Positions 51,781 to 60,296 of a DNA stretch of 64,000 nucleotides are shown one piece after another. Below the pieces are notes generated by a model, which was not told the DNA's origin, did not search any database, and saw nothing but the letters and a program-made list of their open reading frames with translations. A program made the translations under genes and the position numbers. The stretch is from Verrucomicrobiota bacterium (lineage in GTDB: Bacteria; Verrucomicrobiota; Verrucomicrobiia; Chthoniobacterales; Terrimicrobiaceae), in the NCBI GenBank assembly GCA_026398275.1, contig JAPLTF010000032.1:1-64000 (forward strand), in the 5' to 3' direction. Position 1 is the first letter of the stretch. Every line of letters begins with the position of its first letter.

Positions 51781-54213
51781 CTATTTCACGGGTTTCTTTA
51801 CGAAAATAATCTGATCGCAAAGCACCGAGAAATCTTGGATGGGTTTGGGCACAGTGTGGTAGGCGGGTTTGTAACCATCGACCAACTTGTCAAATTTCAA
51901 CGAGACAAACACGTCATAGCGATTGTCGTTGTCAGGGCCGGGAGGGCTGTACAACCGTTCGCCTACCTGCAGTTGGGTGGCACAGCTCCAAGCTGAGAAC
52001 CACACAATACAATCCGGGGTCACTTCGATTTCGCCCAATTCGTAGAGGCGATAGACCCCCTTGGGAACATCGCCCGGATTCAGTTCGCGTGACGGGCCCA
52101 TCTGCTTGGTGTCACTTTGTACAAAAGCAAAAGAAAAGGGCGAGTTTGGCACATCCACGACCGCGGAATAGCCGAATGCCGCGTCGTCATCCCGGACAAT
52201 CGCAGGCTCGCCGCCGCCCCGGACCGGAATAAACCGCGAAATCCGGGTGGGATCAATCCCATCGAATTTGGGAGGCAGGGGTTTCTCGACACCGGCCGCC
52301 TGGATTTTCATCTCCCAGTCGCTCACTGCGGCAACGTCCCACGGCAACAGGACACCCAACCGGTCCCTGATGATCTGAGAGTTGGAGAAGTAGTCCGGGT
52401 AGGCCTTGGCCAGTGCGGTCCATTGCGCGAGGGTTGCAAAGTCCAGGGTGCGGCGCAGACGCCGCACGTTCTTGAGGCAGCGTTCGTCGGAAGCAACCTT
52501 TTCCTCCATCTGGTCAAAGTATCCCTGCCATTTCCGGACCAACTCGGGCGTGCGGCTGGTCATACGGCGTTCAAGGCTTCTTCCAGCGCTCAACGAAGTG
52601 TCGTGGCTGGCCTTTTCCTGCGCAGCTTCCAACGCATCCAAATAGGTCCGCACCAATTCCGCAGCCGCACCGTATTGATAATCCGTGAATTCCTTGATCA
52701 GAGCAGGAACATCGGCATCGATATCCCGTTGCAGTCTGGTGAGGACGAACCTCTGGAGCTGGGTGAAATTGGTGCCGGCCAAAGAATCCATAGCGGGCTC
52801 GACCATAACCCCTTCGACGTCCGCCTCCTTCATTAGACGCAAATCGGTGACAAGCCGCTGGATTGAGCCGGTGGGCATGCGGCTCAGGTCGGCAAAGGTG
52901 CTCGCATAGTACCAAACCCAGAGATGGGGCGTGAGCTTCCGCCATGCGAGCAAGTTTTCGTAATTCGGGCGGTTGATAGGGTTGTTCCAGTCCGCATCGG
53001 TGTTGGCCTGGACATTGGCGAACTGGACGACCAGATTGGAGGGGAACTTCTGCCCGTCGGGCATTACCGGTGGCTTCTGGGTTTGCGACAACCGGTAAGC
53101 CAGAGTTTGCATCATAACGTCGGGGTGGCTCTCTTTGACCAGAGGGCAGAGCTCGAAAAGATAGTCAAATAGCGGCCCCCCGGGAGTCTGGTATTTCTTC
53201 TTCAGCTCGGTGCAGGCCGGGCAAAAACAGAACTCGGTTGTCGTGTCCATCGCGCTCAGAGGCAGCAAGAGCCGCTCCTTTCCCTCGGCTTTGAGCAGGC
53301 GGATGTGCTCGAGCACATTTTTGGTCAGTTCCTTGCGCAACTCCGGATTGCTGAAACAGAGCTGATCGATCACGCGCTCCCCGGCGGGATTCATCGTGAA
53401 AAAGTCCGGATTCGTTTTGAAATAATTCTGATTGGGAACCCAGCCAAATACCCGCGGGGATAGCAAATGGTCCGGGGAAGGTGGGATGTAGCCGAAGAAG
53501 GTGTGCCCCACGAATGGCATCACGCGCAGGGAAAAACCGTCGGCATCGAGGTGTGCGGGTTCATCCAGAAACATGTTCATCCCGTTTTGGAGATTGTAAT
53601 CGAACAGGTGGGACACGATGGTTTTGCGATTCTCGAAGGCAAAACCTCCTTGCCGTGAAAACGGCTCGAGGGAAAGGGTTGGCTCGACACTAAACACCGG
53701 CTTTCCCACCTCGCTGGCCGTAATCGATGGGTCGCCGTGGGTCAGCGGTGCCGAATACCATCGCCACCCGAGACTGTTCTCCATGAAGTCGAGAACAGCA
53801 TGCAGGTTGCCATGCATCCCTTTGCCAAATAGATAAATGTTCCCGCCGATGCTGCGGCTCACATGCTCCTGATCCTTCAATGAACCAAGCGGGTCGGGAC
53901 CAAGGCCAGCGAGCGCCGGAGCGCTGAGCCCCACATAAATTTTCTTCATTTCGGGAGTCAGTTGGTCCGCAGTGATCACCGGAAAATCCGCGCCGGTTTT
54001 CTCCCGCAGAAACTTGCCCAGTGTCTCGACAGCGTATTGGTCCACCTTCGAGGGTTTATCGGGAGCAACTATCACATACTTGGTCGTCCCAGACTCGGCC
54101 AAATACAACATCGCCCCCCCCCCCTCCGCAGCGGAAGGAACGCGTGCCGCACCATAAGCCAAAGGGCCAAATATCAGCAGGCTTCCTAATGTTAGCAGCG
54201 TTCGTCGTAGCAT
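51781..54213 (-). CDS. Secreted DUF4838-type protein with GH67-like N domain
   Basis: About 810 residues from the ATG at 54213, which gives a clean signal peptide (MLRRTLLTLGSLLIFGPLAY). A start at 54288 is also possible. The N-terminal part (YVIVAPDKPSKVDQYAVETL, then KKIYVGLSAPAL, MHGNLHAVLDFMENSLGWRW) is like the alpha-glucuronidase N domain. DUF4838 follows with FCFCPACTELKKKYQTPG and WVWYYASTFADLSRM. An 11-base C tract at 54114-54124 encodes EGGGA near the N terminus and is a possible slippage switch. Function unknown; likely glycan binding or hydrolysis. First gene of the leftward GH operon. Confidence 0.75.
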   Translation of the reverse strand: MLRRTLLTLGSLLIFGPLAYGAARVPSAAEGGGAMLYLAESGTTKYVIVAPDKPSKVDQYAVETLGKFLREKTGADFPVITADQLTPEMKKIYVGLSAPALAGLGPDPLGSLKDQEHVSRSIGGNIYLFGKGMHGNLHAVLDFMENSLGWRWYSAPLTHGDPSITASEVGKPVFSVEPTLSLEPFSRQGGFAFENRKTIVSHLFDYNLQNGMNMFLDEPAHLDADGFSLRVMPFVGHTFFGYIPPSPDHLLSPRVFGWVPNQNYFKTNPDFFTMNPAGERVIDQLCFSNPELRKELTKNVLEHIRLLKAEGKERLLLPLSAMDTTTEFCFCPACTELKKKYQTPGGPLFDYLFELCPLVKESHPDVMMQTLAYRLSQTQKPPVMPDGQKFPSNLVVQFANVQANTDADWNNPINRPNYENLLAWRKLTPHLWVWYYASTFADLSRMPTGSIQRLVTDLRLMKEADVEGVMVEPAMDSLAGTNFTQLQRFVLTRLQRDIDADVPALIKEFTDYQYGAAAELVRTYLDALEAAQEKASHDTSLSAGRSLERRMTSRTPELVRKWQGYFDQMEEKVASDERCLKNVRRLRRTLDFATLAQWTALAKAYPDYFSNSQIIRDRLGVLLPWDVAAVSDWEMKIQAAGVEKPLPPKFDGIDPTRISRFIPVRGGGEPAIVRDDDAAFGYSAVVDVPNSPFSFAFVQSDTKQMGPSRELNPGDVPKGVYRLYELGEIEVTPDCIVWFSAWSCATQLQVGERLYSPPGPDNDNRYDVFVSLKFDKLVDGYKPAYHTVPKPIQDFSVLCDQIIFVKKPVK

Positions 54214-54292
54214 GGAAGCGATGACGGCTGACGACGGGGATCGTTCACGTGCACTGGCGACACGGAATGGAGGGGATTTTTTACGCATATTC

Positions 54293-54308
54293 ATATAAAG
54301 TTTTATAT
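54293..54308. promoter_or_regulatory. Perfect AT-rich inverted repeat, likely operator
   Basis: atataaa-gt-tttatat is a perfect 7-bp inverted repeat with a 2-base spacer, in the short gap between the deacetylase stop and the DUF4838 gene. It probably binds a dimeric regulator of the glycan operon. Confidence 0.55.
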
Positions 54309-54332
54309 ACGGGGAGCTGGAAATGCTGTGGT

Positions 54333-55238
54333 TCATGCCTCAATGGTTTCGCGCACCAAGTCGCTCATCTTCAGGAAGCGCACCCTCCCGGTTGCGCGCA
54401 GGGCGGGAAAGAGTTTTGAATGTACCGCGTAACCGGTGCCGCGCGGATGGGGCGGCAATGTTCCGTCTCCGGTGCCCGACCGCTCCAGCCCCTGGGGATG
54501 CGAGACGACAAGCATGGGATGCCCGCGCCCCGCGTAAACAGCGAATTCTGCGAGCCCAAGGTCCACCATCGCATCGATCCGTACCGGCTCATTGGGCACA
54601 GTAAACCCGTAATCGCCGGCGATGGGAAATTCCCAAATGCCCTCCTCCAGCAGGTGGGGAGCCGTCGATATTTCGTCGCGAAAGTCTATTGGCGCATCCC
54701 ATTTCCCGGCGTTCCGGAGCCAAGAAGTCATGCATGGCAGGCGCGACGACACCCACTGGTAGCCGAGCGCGGCAAGCGCCCGGTAGAAGTTGGTGCAAAA
54801 AGCTCCCCATCCCGGACGGAAGCCGCCGGGATCGTCGCCAAAGGCCCGCCGCCATATGCGCCGACCGTTGTCGAGCATCCCGACCTGCGCCTCGAACGTG
54901 TGCAGCGCCTCAACCTCGGCCCGCCGGACGTCGAATTCCCGGCACGCCGCCGGGTCCAAAGAAAACATGCCAAAATCCGGCACCCCGCACTCGAACGCAA
55001 AATGAAGGAATCCGTGCTGATGAAATTCGTGCCCCCGTCCCCTCGCCGACTCGATCAAGCGCATCAAGTCCACATCCTGGTCAAGGTCCCCGCCGCCGCT
55101 GCGGGGAATCACGAAAAAGACTCCTGGAATTTCCAACTCGTCCAGGAAGTCGAGATGCCGCTTCAACTCGGCAGCCTTGCCAAAATGGATGTCGTCGTTG
55201 GTCCACAGGACCGGGATGGTTGCCGTCTCCCGGCTCAT
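54333..55238 (-). CDS. Polysaccharide deacetylase-like (NodB fold) protein
   Basis: A 301-residue protein with the NodB pattern: WTNDDIHFGKAAELKRHLDF with the acidic pair, GVFFVIPRSGGG, GRGHEFHQHGFLHF with two metal-binding His, and GGFRPGWGAFC. No signal peptide is visible. Related enzymes remove N- or O-acetyl groups from polysaccharides or sugars. It overlaps the preceding gene by 4 bases. In the absence of nagA in this window, it is another candidate for amide or ester removal. Confidence 0.75.
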   Translation of the reverse strand: MSRETATIPVLWTNDDIHFGKAAELKRHLDFLDELEIPGVFFVIPRSGGGDLDQDVDLMRLIESARGRGHEFHQHGFLHFAFECGVPDFGMFSLDPAACREFDVRRAEVEALHTFEAQVGMLDNGRRIWRRAFGDDPGGFRPGWGAFCTNFYRALAALGYQWVSSRLPCMTSWLRNAGKWDAPIDFRDEISTAPHLLEEGIWEFPIAGDYGFTVPNEPVRIDAMVDLGLAEFAVYAGRGHPMLVVSHPQGLERSGTGDGTLPPHPRGTGYAVHSKLFPALRATGRVRFLKMSDLVRETIEA

Positions 55239-56107
55239 GGCGAGGAGCTGGTTTGGATGAAGCTCACGTCGTCAAGCAGAAGTTCCACCGGCGTCCCGTA
55301 ACCGACGCCCTGCTTGGCAATCGGGGCTATACTGACCCTGACGTAACGGGTGCCCGGCCAGAATTTACTCAATTCCACGGTGCCCGGCATCGAGACGCCG
55401 CCGATTTCCATCACTTTTTCCTGCCACTCCGCGCCGGGTTCGGCGATCAGGACCGGAAAGTCCGCCCAGCGGTGTTGGCGGACCTTGGTTCCAGCAGGGT
55501 AGGCCGTCGCCAAAGGAGTTGCGAGATGAACCTCGAACCCGCCTTCGGAAGGCCGAATCTCTGTGAGCGGAACGGCCGTTGCGTTGGGGATATCACTGAA
55601 GTCGTCCTTGATATCAAAGGCGATGGCTGGCTGTGGCACGGATTCCCAAGGAGTCCCGGCCAGACGCAACACCGTGTCGCCCACCGCCGCCTCTTTCGCC
55701 AACGTGGTCTCGGTATGAGGCACCGAAAGCACAGCCCACGGCGAAATCTGTTCCTGATTCTCGCCCAATAACCGCAGCCCGATGTAGGTTTCCATGGGAA
55801 TGAGTTCGGAGTGCACGCGGACCCCGGGCTCCTTGATAAACGCGCGGAGTTCATAGCTCTGCTCGGGGTCAATCTCAATAGGATCCGGCGCATTGCCCCA
55901 TGTCTGCCCCACAAACCGCAGACACCAACCGCCGGTGTGGTTTTCCTCGCCCGACGGTGCCACCAAATGCGCGTCCCCCCACTTCTTCGCCGCTTCCTCG
56001 TCTTCAAAGTCACCCGAAGGAAGCAGGTTCCCTGCGGCCCCGGCCCCGCTCAAGCCGCACAGCCCTCCCAACAAGACCCAAAGCGCAAAGAGATTTCGTG
56101 TTTTCAT
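55235..56107 (-). CDS. Secreted beta-rich protein of unknown function
   Basis: A 290-residue protein with a signal peptide (LFALWVLLGGLCGLSGAGAA) and a body resembling a galactose-binding-like or CBM sandwich (SGDFEDEEAAKKWGDAHLVA, YELRAFIKEPG, FWPGTRYVRVSIAPIAKQGV, LLLDDVSFIQTSSS). Its homologue at 39016 is truncated. Probably binds glycans at the surface. Located before the deacetylase-like gene in the same transcript. Confidence 0.7.
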   Translation of the reverse strand: MKTRNLFALWVLLGGLCGLSGAGAAGNLLPSGDFEDEEAAKKWGDAHLVAPSGEENHTGGWCLRFVGQTWGNAPDPIEIDPEQSYELRAFIKEPGVRVHSELIPMETYIGLRLLGENQEQISPWAVLSVPHTETTLAKEAAVGDTVLRLAGTPWESVPQPAIAFDIKDDFSDIPNATAVPLTEIRPSEGGFEVHLATPLATAYPAGTKVRQHRWADFPVLIAEPGAEWQEKVMEIGGVSMPGTVELSKFWPGTRYVRVSIAPIAKQGVGYGTPVELLLDDVSFIQTSSSP

Positions 56108-56146
56108 GGATGGATCGGAGAGCCTCGCATAAGGCGCACCAAATCA

Positions 56147-56159
56147 AATATTTTATATT
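56147..56159. promoter_or_regulatory. AT-rich inverted repeat between divergent genes
   Basis: aatat-ttt-atatt upstream of the leftward secreted protein gene and of the rightward gene at 56347. The region is very AT-rich for this genome, so promoters or an operator probably lie here. Confidence 0.4.
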
Positions 56160-56346
56160 ATGTAAAGGATTATCTTGCTTCTGACACTTCAAAGGAAGAG
56201 GCAATGTTCTCTTGAACCATTCTTCAGAAGCCGGTTGTTGTCTTTGCCAGAGAACATTGTGGTTGTTTCTTACAAGGTTGTCTTGCCCGCAACACCACCC
56301 TTGGCACAGAAACCGTGTTGTCTATAAAAGCGGGGGAGGCTATTGG

Positions 56347-57357
56347 ATGTGCCGTGTCGCAGCTTTTTTATTGTTCATGACAGCGGGGCTTCTTTCTCTC
56401 GGTGCGAGAGAACTCACCTCCGGGATTGTGGCATTACAGGAAGGGCGGATTGTCTACGTTCGGAGCACACTGTCAGGCAGCGAGGATGTGGTAATCCCCC
56501 TCCACATCGGTCCGGCCAACGGACAGATCATTTTCGGACACACCTTCCTGGTGCCCGCGGAAACCCCGATGGAGCCTGCGCAGATGGCCGCAGCCAAGTG
56601 GCCTTTCCAACCCGCAGGAGCCTGCGTGATCCGCCACTGGGCCACAGCCCTGCGGGACTTTGACCTCGGCTACATGGGGTTCATCCAGTCCAGCCCGCTG
56701 CATGCCGGAGAGAACAGCCGCCTGCTGAGCTGCATTCCCAAAACACTTCCGTTCTCCTCGGGCGGAAGGGATTACGACTTTCGCGTCATCCAGGACCTAT
56801 CCACGCCTCCTTCGGAACCGCTCATTTTCTCCGTTGACCGCGGAAATGTGGCAGACGCCGCCAAACTTCCAGATCGCTTCATCCAGATTCTGAGTGAAGG
56901 AAAAAAACAGGTGGGGTTTGTGATGGGATATTCGCTCCTCAAAGGCCTGACAAAGCCGGAAGTCCGTGCGGCTAACACGGGCTCCCCGGTGTTTATCTAC
57001 GCCACCGGGAAAACGTATCCGGCAGCAATTGACCGGAATGCGCGGCCGGTGAAGGAGGGCGACACCTTCGACTGCCTCGCCTACCGCCAGTATTTCGATC
57101 CGCTTTCGCATCCCGAAGCCACCACCGTCTACCGGCACAACCAAGATGGGGACGAAATGCTCTACGCCGAATTCCACCGCCGGGCAAAGAAGGCTGTCCT
57201 GCCGTTTCCCAAAGATCTGTGGGGGAAAAAATTCGGGGTTGTGGAGAAGACCGATTCGGTCGAGATCGCTGCTGTTGGGAAAATACCCTCCGGAGGTGTG
57301 CCGCTTGAAGTTCGGGGAGTTGGTGGCAGCGTGGTCTTGCGAGTGCCGTGCGATTGA
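56347..57357 (+). CDS. Secreted protein of unknown function
   Basis: A 336-residue protein from the ATG at 56347 with a signal peptide (CRVAAFLLFMTAGLLSLGAR). The body is beta-rich with ELTSGIVALQEGRIVYVRST and PANGQIIFGHTFLVPAE; no catalytic motif was recognised. It is divergent from the secreted protein at 55235. A strong hairpin terminator follows the stop. Confidence 0.65.
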   Translation: MCRVAAFLLFMTAGLLSLGARELTSGIVALQEGRIVYVRSTLSGSEDVVIPLHIGPANGQIIFGHTFLVPAETPMEPAQMAAAKWPFQPAGACVIRHWATALRDFDLGYMGFIQSSPLHAGENSRLLSCIPKTLPFSSGGRDYDFRVIQDLSTPPSEPLIFSVDRGNVADAAKLPDRFIQILSEGKKQVGFVMGYSLLKGLTKPEVRAANTGSPVFIYATGKTYPAAIDRNARPVKEGDTFDCLAYRQYFDPLSHPEATTVYRHNQDGDEMLYAEFHRRAKKAVLPFPKDLWGKKFGVVEKTDSVEIAAVGKIPSGGVPLEVRGVGGSVVLRVPCD

Positions 57358-57377
57358 TCTCCAAGCCGCATATTTCC

Positions 57378-57404
57378 AGGCCCCGCACCGAGGGGCCTTT
57401 TTTT
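57378..57404 (+). terminator. Rho-independent terminator
   Basis: aggcccc (57378-57384) and ggggcct (57392-57398) form a perfect 7-bp GC-rich stem with a short loop, followed by seven T. It ends the gene at 56347 and insulates the next one. Confidence 0.88.
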
Positions 57405-57457
57405 CCGCTCCTACAGGTCGCCGCATTGGGGATTGCCAATTCGCGCCCAACGTTATA

Positions 57458-57469
57458 ATAATCGATTAT
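57458..57469. promoter_or_regulatory. Palindrome at the start of the ceramidase-like gene
   Basis: ataatcgattat is a perfect 12-bp palindrome with central CG, ending 2 bases before the ATG at 57472. Central CG is typical of LacI-type operators. Binding here would block initiation. Confidence 0.45.
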
Positions 57470-57471
57470 AT

Positions 57472-59010
57472 ATGCGCGCAGGAACCGCCAAAGAAGAGAT
57501 CACATGCCGGGAGGAAGGCGCGGCCGCCTACCGGCTTTCGGAGAAAACGATGCCCCACATTCCGAGGGAGCTGTGGGACAAGAAGATCGAGATCGATGAT
57601 CCGCTCTTTCTCAAGGCGTTGGTATTGGAGGATGGTCCGCGTAGGACCGTGTTGATCGCGATGGACACCACGGCAATCGGAGCCCGCACGATCACCCAAG
57701 AGATTCTTGGCGACAGCGCGGATGACTTCATGCCTAGGCTCAGGGAGCGGCTGCAGGCCGAGGCCGGGATTTCTCCCGAAGGAGTGACTGTATGTGCATC
57801 GCACACGCATCCGCCAGGGCGGTTGCTTTGCAATGACGGGGAGCAACTCGACAAAGCCGTCCAAGCGGTGAAAGACGCGATCTCCCGGCTCGAACCGGTT
57901 CAAACCGGTGCGGGTTCGGTGAATCAGGACCGCCTGACCTACAACCGCACCCTCATGATGAGGGATGGCACGGATTACACCCTGCGGAGCTGCAATCCCT
58001 ATCCTCCCGACGAGGAAGTTGAGGCCCTGCGTCCGGTGGATCCGGAGGTGGGCGTTCTGCGACTGGACCGGATGGATGGAACGCCCCTTGCGGTGGTTTA
58101 CAACTTCGGCGCGCATCTCCTGATCGGGCAGCCCACGGCGAATATCACCGCAGATTTTCCGGGCGTCGCCTCCGCACACGTTGAAACCGTGCTGGGAAGC
58201 GACTGCATGGCATTCTTCATTCAGGGAGCAGGCGGTGACGTATCCGAAGCGCCGCAGCTGGACCGTGACCACCCAAAATGGAGGCGCGAGTTCGGGATCA
58301 CTCTGGGCGAAAGCGTGCTGGAGGCATTCCGGAAAATCCGGACCGAGGACGCCGGACTGGACCTTGTTTCCGAGCGGGTGGTGTTTCCGCTGCGCAAGGA
58401 CATTCCGTTGGTGGTGGAGGCCTTGCGGGCCGAGCAGGCATCCCTCGCCGCTTCCACACGCTACACCGCACTGAACTTCAAAACGTTTCTGCCCCTTTAT
58501 TTGAAGTACGAGCTGAATCCCGAGTATCCGCTGCACAGCGCCTACCGGTATTTGCATGCAAAACAGACGGGTGATCCGGGCTATGAGGTTCTGGATCGAA
58601 GGAACCGGCTCGCGGTGAAAAAATACCTTCAGAGCCTGCGGGCCATGGAGCGGATCGCCAGGAATGAAGAGAAGATTGCCACCCTTCTGAGGCAGCAGGA
58701 GATCATCGACGAGTTGGGGGTGGAAGCGGTGGATGCGGAGGTGCAGGGTATCCGCCTCGGGGATTGTGTTTACGTTACCGCTCCCATGGAAGTGCTGGTG
58801 GCGACCGCATTGAAGGTTAAGGCGGCGTCCCCGTTTCCCCACACCTTCGTGGCATCGAATACAAACGGATATTTCCATTACGCCCCTCCTGCGTCGTATT
58901 ACCCCCGCGGTGGCTATGAGGTGACCGAATGCCTGCTCGCACCCGAATGGGAGGCTGTTTTCGACCGGGCCGTAGCTTCGATTTTCGAACAGCTGCGGAG
59001 ATCAACTTAG
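57472..59010 (+). CDS. Neutral ceramidase-like hydrolase
   Basis: A 512-residue member of the ceramidase N-terminal family. Motifs are RAGTAKEEITCREEG, VCASHTHPPGRLL with His111 and His113, FGAHLLIGQPT, and FFIQGAGGDVSEAP, which contains the serine expected as nucleophile. The C-terminal part carries CVYVTAPMEVLVATALKVKA and NTNGYFHYAPPASYYPRGGY. No signal peptide. It is not co-transcribed with the upstream secreted protein because a terminator lies between. Together with 8900 and 32113 it shows an expansion of this family beside sugar genes. Confidence 0.85.
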   Translation: MRAGTAKEEITCREEGAAAYRLSEKTMPHIPRELWDKKIEIDDPLFLKALVLEDGPRRTVLIAMDTTAIGARTITQEILGDSADDFMPRLRERLQAEAGISPEGVTVCASHTHPPGRLLCNDGEQLDKAVQAVKDAISRLEPVQTGAGSVNQDRLTYNRTLMMRDGTDYTLRSCNPYPPDEEVEALRPVDPEVGVLRLDRMDGTPLAVVYNFGAHLLIGQPTANITADFPGVASAHVETVLGSDCMAFFIQGAGGDVSEAPQLDRDHPKWRREFGITLGESVLEAFRKIRTEDAGLDLVSERVVFPLRKDIPLVVEALRAEQASLAASTRYTALNFKTFLPLYLKYELNPEYPLHSAYRYLHAKQTGDPGYEVLDRRNRLAVKKYLQSLRAMERIARNEEKIATLLRQQEIIDELGVEAVDAEVQGIRLGDCVYVTAPMEVLVATALKVKAASPFPHTFVASNTNGYFHYAPPASYYPRGGYEVTECLLAPEWEAVFDRAVASIFEQLRRST

Positions 59011-59066
59011 ATTGCCCCCAATTACCATCGCCCTGTCGGGGCCGGAACATGCCAAAGACGATGCGA

Positions 59067-59323
59067 CTATTTGAGCGCGGGAGCCAACAAGGATTCGAGC
59101 ACTTCGCATTCGGAGCGTTTCTCGCGCCGGCCCGCTCTTTGAGGGCTTTGATTAATCCGGGAGAAAGGCGGGTGACATATGGATTGCGTTCACCCGGTTT
59201 GCGTCCGGCTCCGCGGCGGGCACCGCCCCAGCGGGTGAGGCTCCCCGCATCGAAATAATCGAGGACGTTTTCGCCCGCGTCGAAACGGGCTTCAAGGTTC
59301 TTGGCAGTGGTTTCGGATTTCAA
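59067..59323 (-). pseudogene. Frameshifted antitoxin-like protein
   Basis: From a TTG at 59323 the frame reads KSETTAKNLEARFDAGENVL, then DYFDAGSLTRWGGARRGAGR and LSPGLIKALKERAG, typical of small DNA-binding antitoxins (ARFDAGEDVLDYFD pattern). At about 59125 the frame changes to EKRSECEVLESLLAPALK with a stop at 59067-59069, the expected end. One frameshift separates the two parts. No toxin gene is seen next to it. Confidence 0.6.
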
Positions 59324-59357
59324 ATGGAACAACCCGGGTGTATTCACGCTACCCGCT

Positions 59358-60206
59358 CTATCGACGCCCGCGCGAGGCAGGGCCACGTTTCACGGCGCCA
59401 GGGACTGATCCATTCGAGTATTTCGCGAATGCAGAATAAAAAGCCGACGAAGAGCCGAAGCCGCACTCCATGGCGATGTCGAGGACTTTTCTCTTTGTCA
59501 GGGCCAGCATGGTCCCGGCGTGGGTGATCCGCATGCGGGTCAGGTATTCCCAGATACTCATGTGGAAATTTTTCCGGAACAGACGCATGGCATAGCGTGG
59601 GTTAAGGCCCGCTGCCGCTGCGATCTGCTGCACGGAGAGGGGCTGCCGGTAGTTCCCGGCCATGAAGCCGACAATCCTGGCCAGATGGCGGTCTCCACCG
59701 GGGTGTCGACCGGATGGCTGATTGTCACAGTGGGGAACAGTGTCCATTGCAAGGCGGTGCAGGCGTGCATGAAGTTCAAGCAGCAGGGCTTTGAGGCGGA
59801 TAGGGTCGCCACTTTCGAGATCGGCCACCCAGCGATTCATTTGCTGAGTGTCGCCGGTGCATTCGGCAGATCGAAAATATTCGCCACGGAGAAGGCGCGC
59901 CGCGAATTCCCCCGGTAAGTCCCATTCCAAGATCAGTGAAAGCGGTATCGTTGCCCAGACCCCCGGAGCGAATCCCCGCTTTGCAAAGAGTTGGTGCGGC
60001 AATCCGGCCCAAAACACCAGCAACTCATGACGTTTGACCGCCGTTTTCCCCTCGGCCTGGCGGTAGTGCAACGGGCCACCACTGACCAGAAAGTTTAACT
60101 CCACGTCGGGATGCGCGTGCGGACGGTTCATGGTGGAGGGGCGCCGCACCTTCCAGAAGCGAAGCCCGCATGCTGGTTCGTGCGAGACTGGATCCGTGGT
60201 TCGCAT
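59358..60206 (-). CDS. AraC-family transcriptional regulator
   Basis: A 282-residue regulator with an N-terminal cupin-like sensor (MNRPHAHPDVELNFLVSGGP) and a C-terminal DNA-binding part (LSVQQIAAAAGLNPRYAMRL, then VLDIAMECGFGSSSAFYSAF). It is divergent from the GH4 gene with 90 bases between them and probably activates it. An inverted repeat in that gap may be its site. Confidence 0.9.
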   Translation of the reverse strand: MRTTDPVSHEPACGLRFWKVRRPSTMNRPHAHPDVELNFLVSGGPLHYRQAEGKTAVKRHELLVFWAGLPHQLFAKRGFAPGVWATIPLSLILEWDLPGEFAARLLRGEYFRSAECTGDTQQMNRWVADLESGDPIRLKALLLELHARLHRLAMDTVPHCDNQPSGRHPGGDRHLARIVGFMAGNYRQPLSVQQIAAAAGLNPRYAMRLFRKNFHMSIWEYLTRMRITHAGTMLALTKRKVLDIAMECGFGSSSAFYSAFAKYSNGSVPGAVKRGPASRGRR

Positions 60207-60233
60207 GCAGGTGACTATTCAGGAGAAATCAAT

Positions 60234-60286
60234 GTTTCATCAAGGAGGATTCCCTTTTGATACCGGATAATTTGGAACAATGAAAC
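60234..60286. promoter_or_regulatory. Inverted half-sites in the AraC/GH4 divergent region
   Basis: gtttcat at 60234-60240 and atgaaac at 60280-60286 are perfect reverse complements about 46 bases apart, roughly four helical turns. AraC-type regulators often use paired half-sites, though in direct orientation; the arrangement could also allow a loop. Confidence 0.35.
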
Positions 60287-60296
60287 CCCGCAATCC

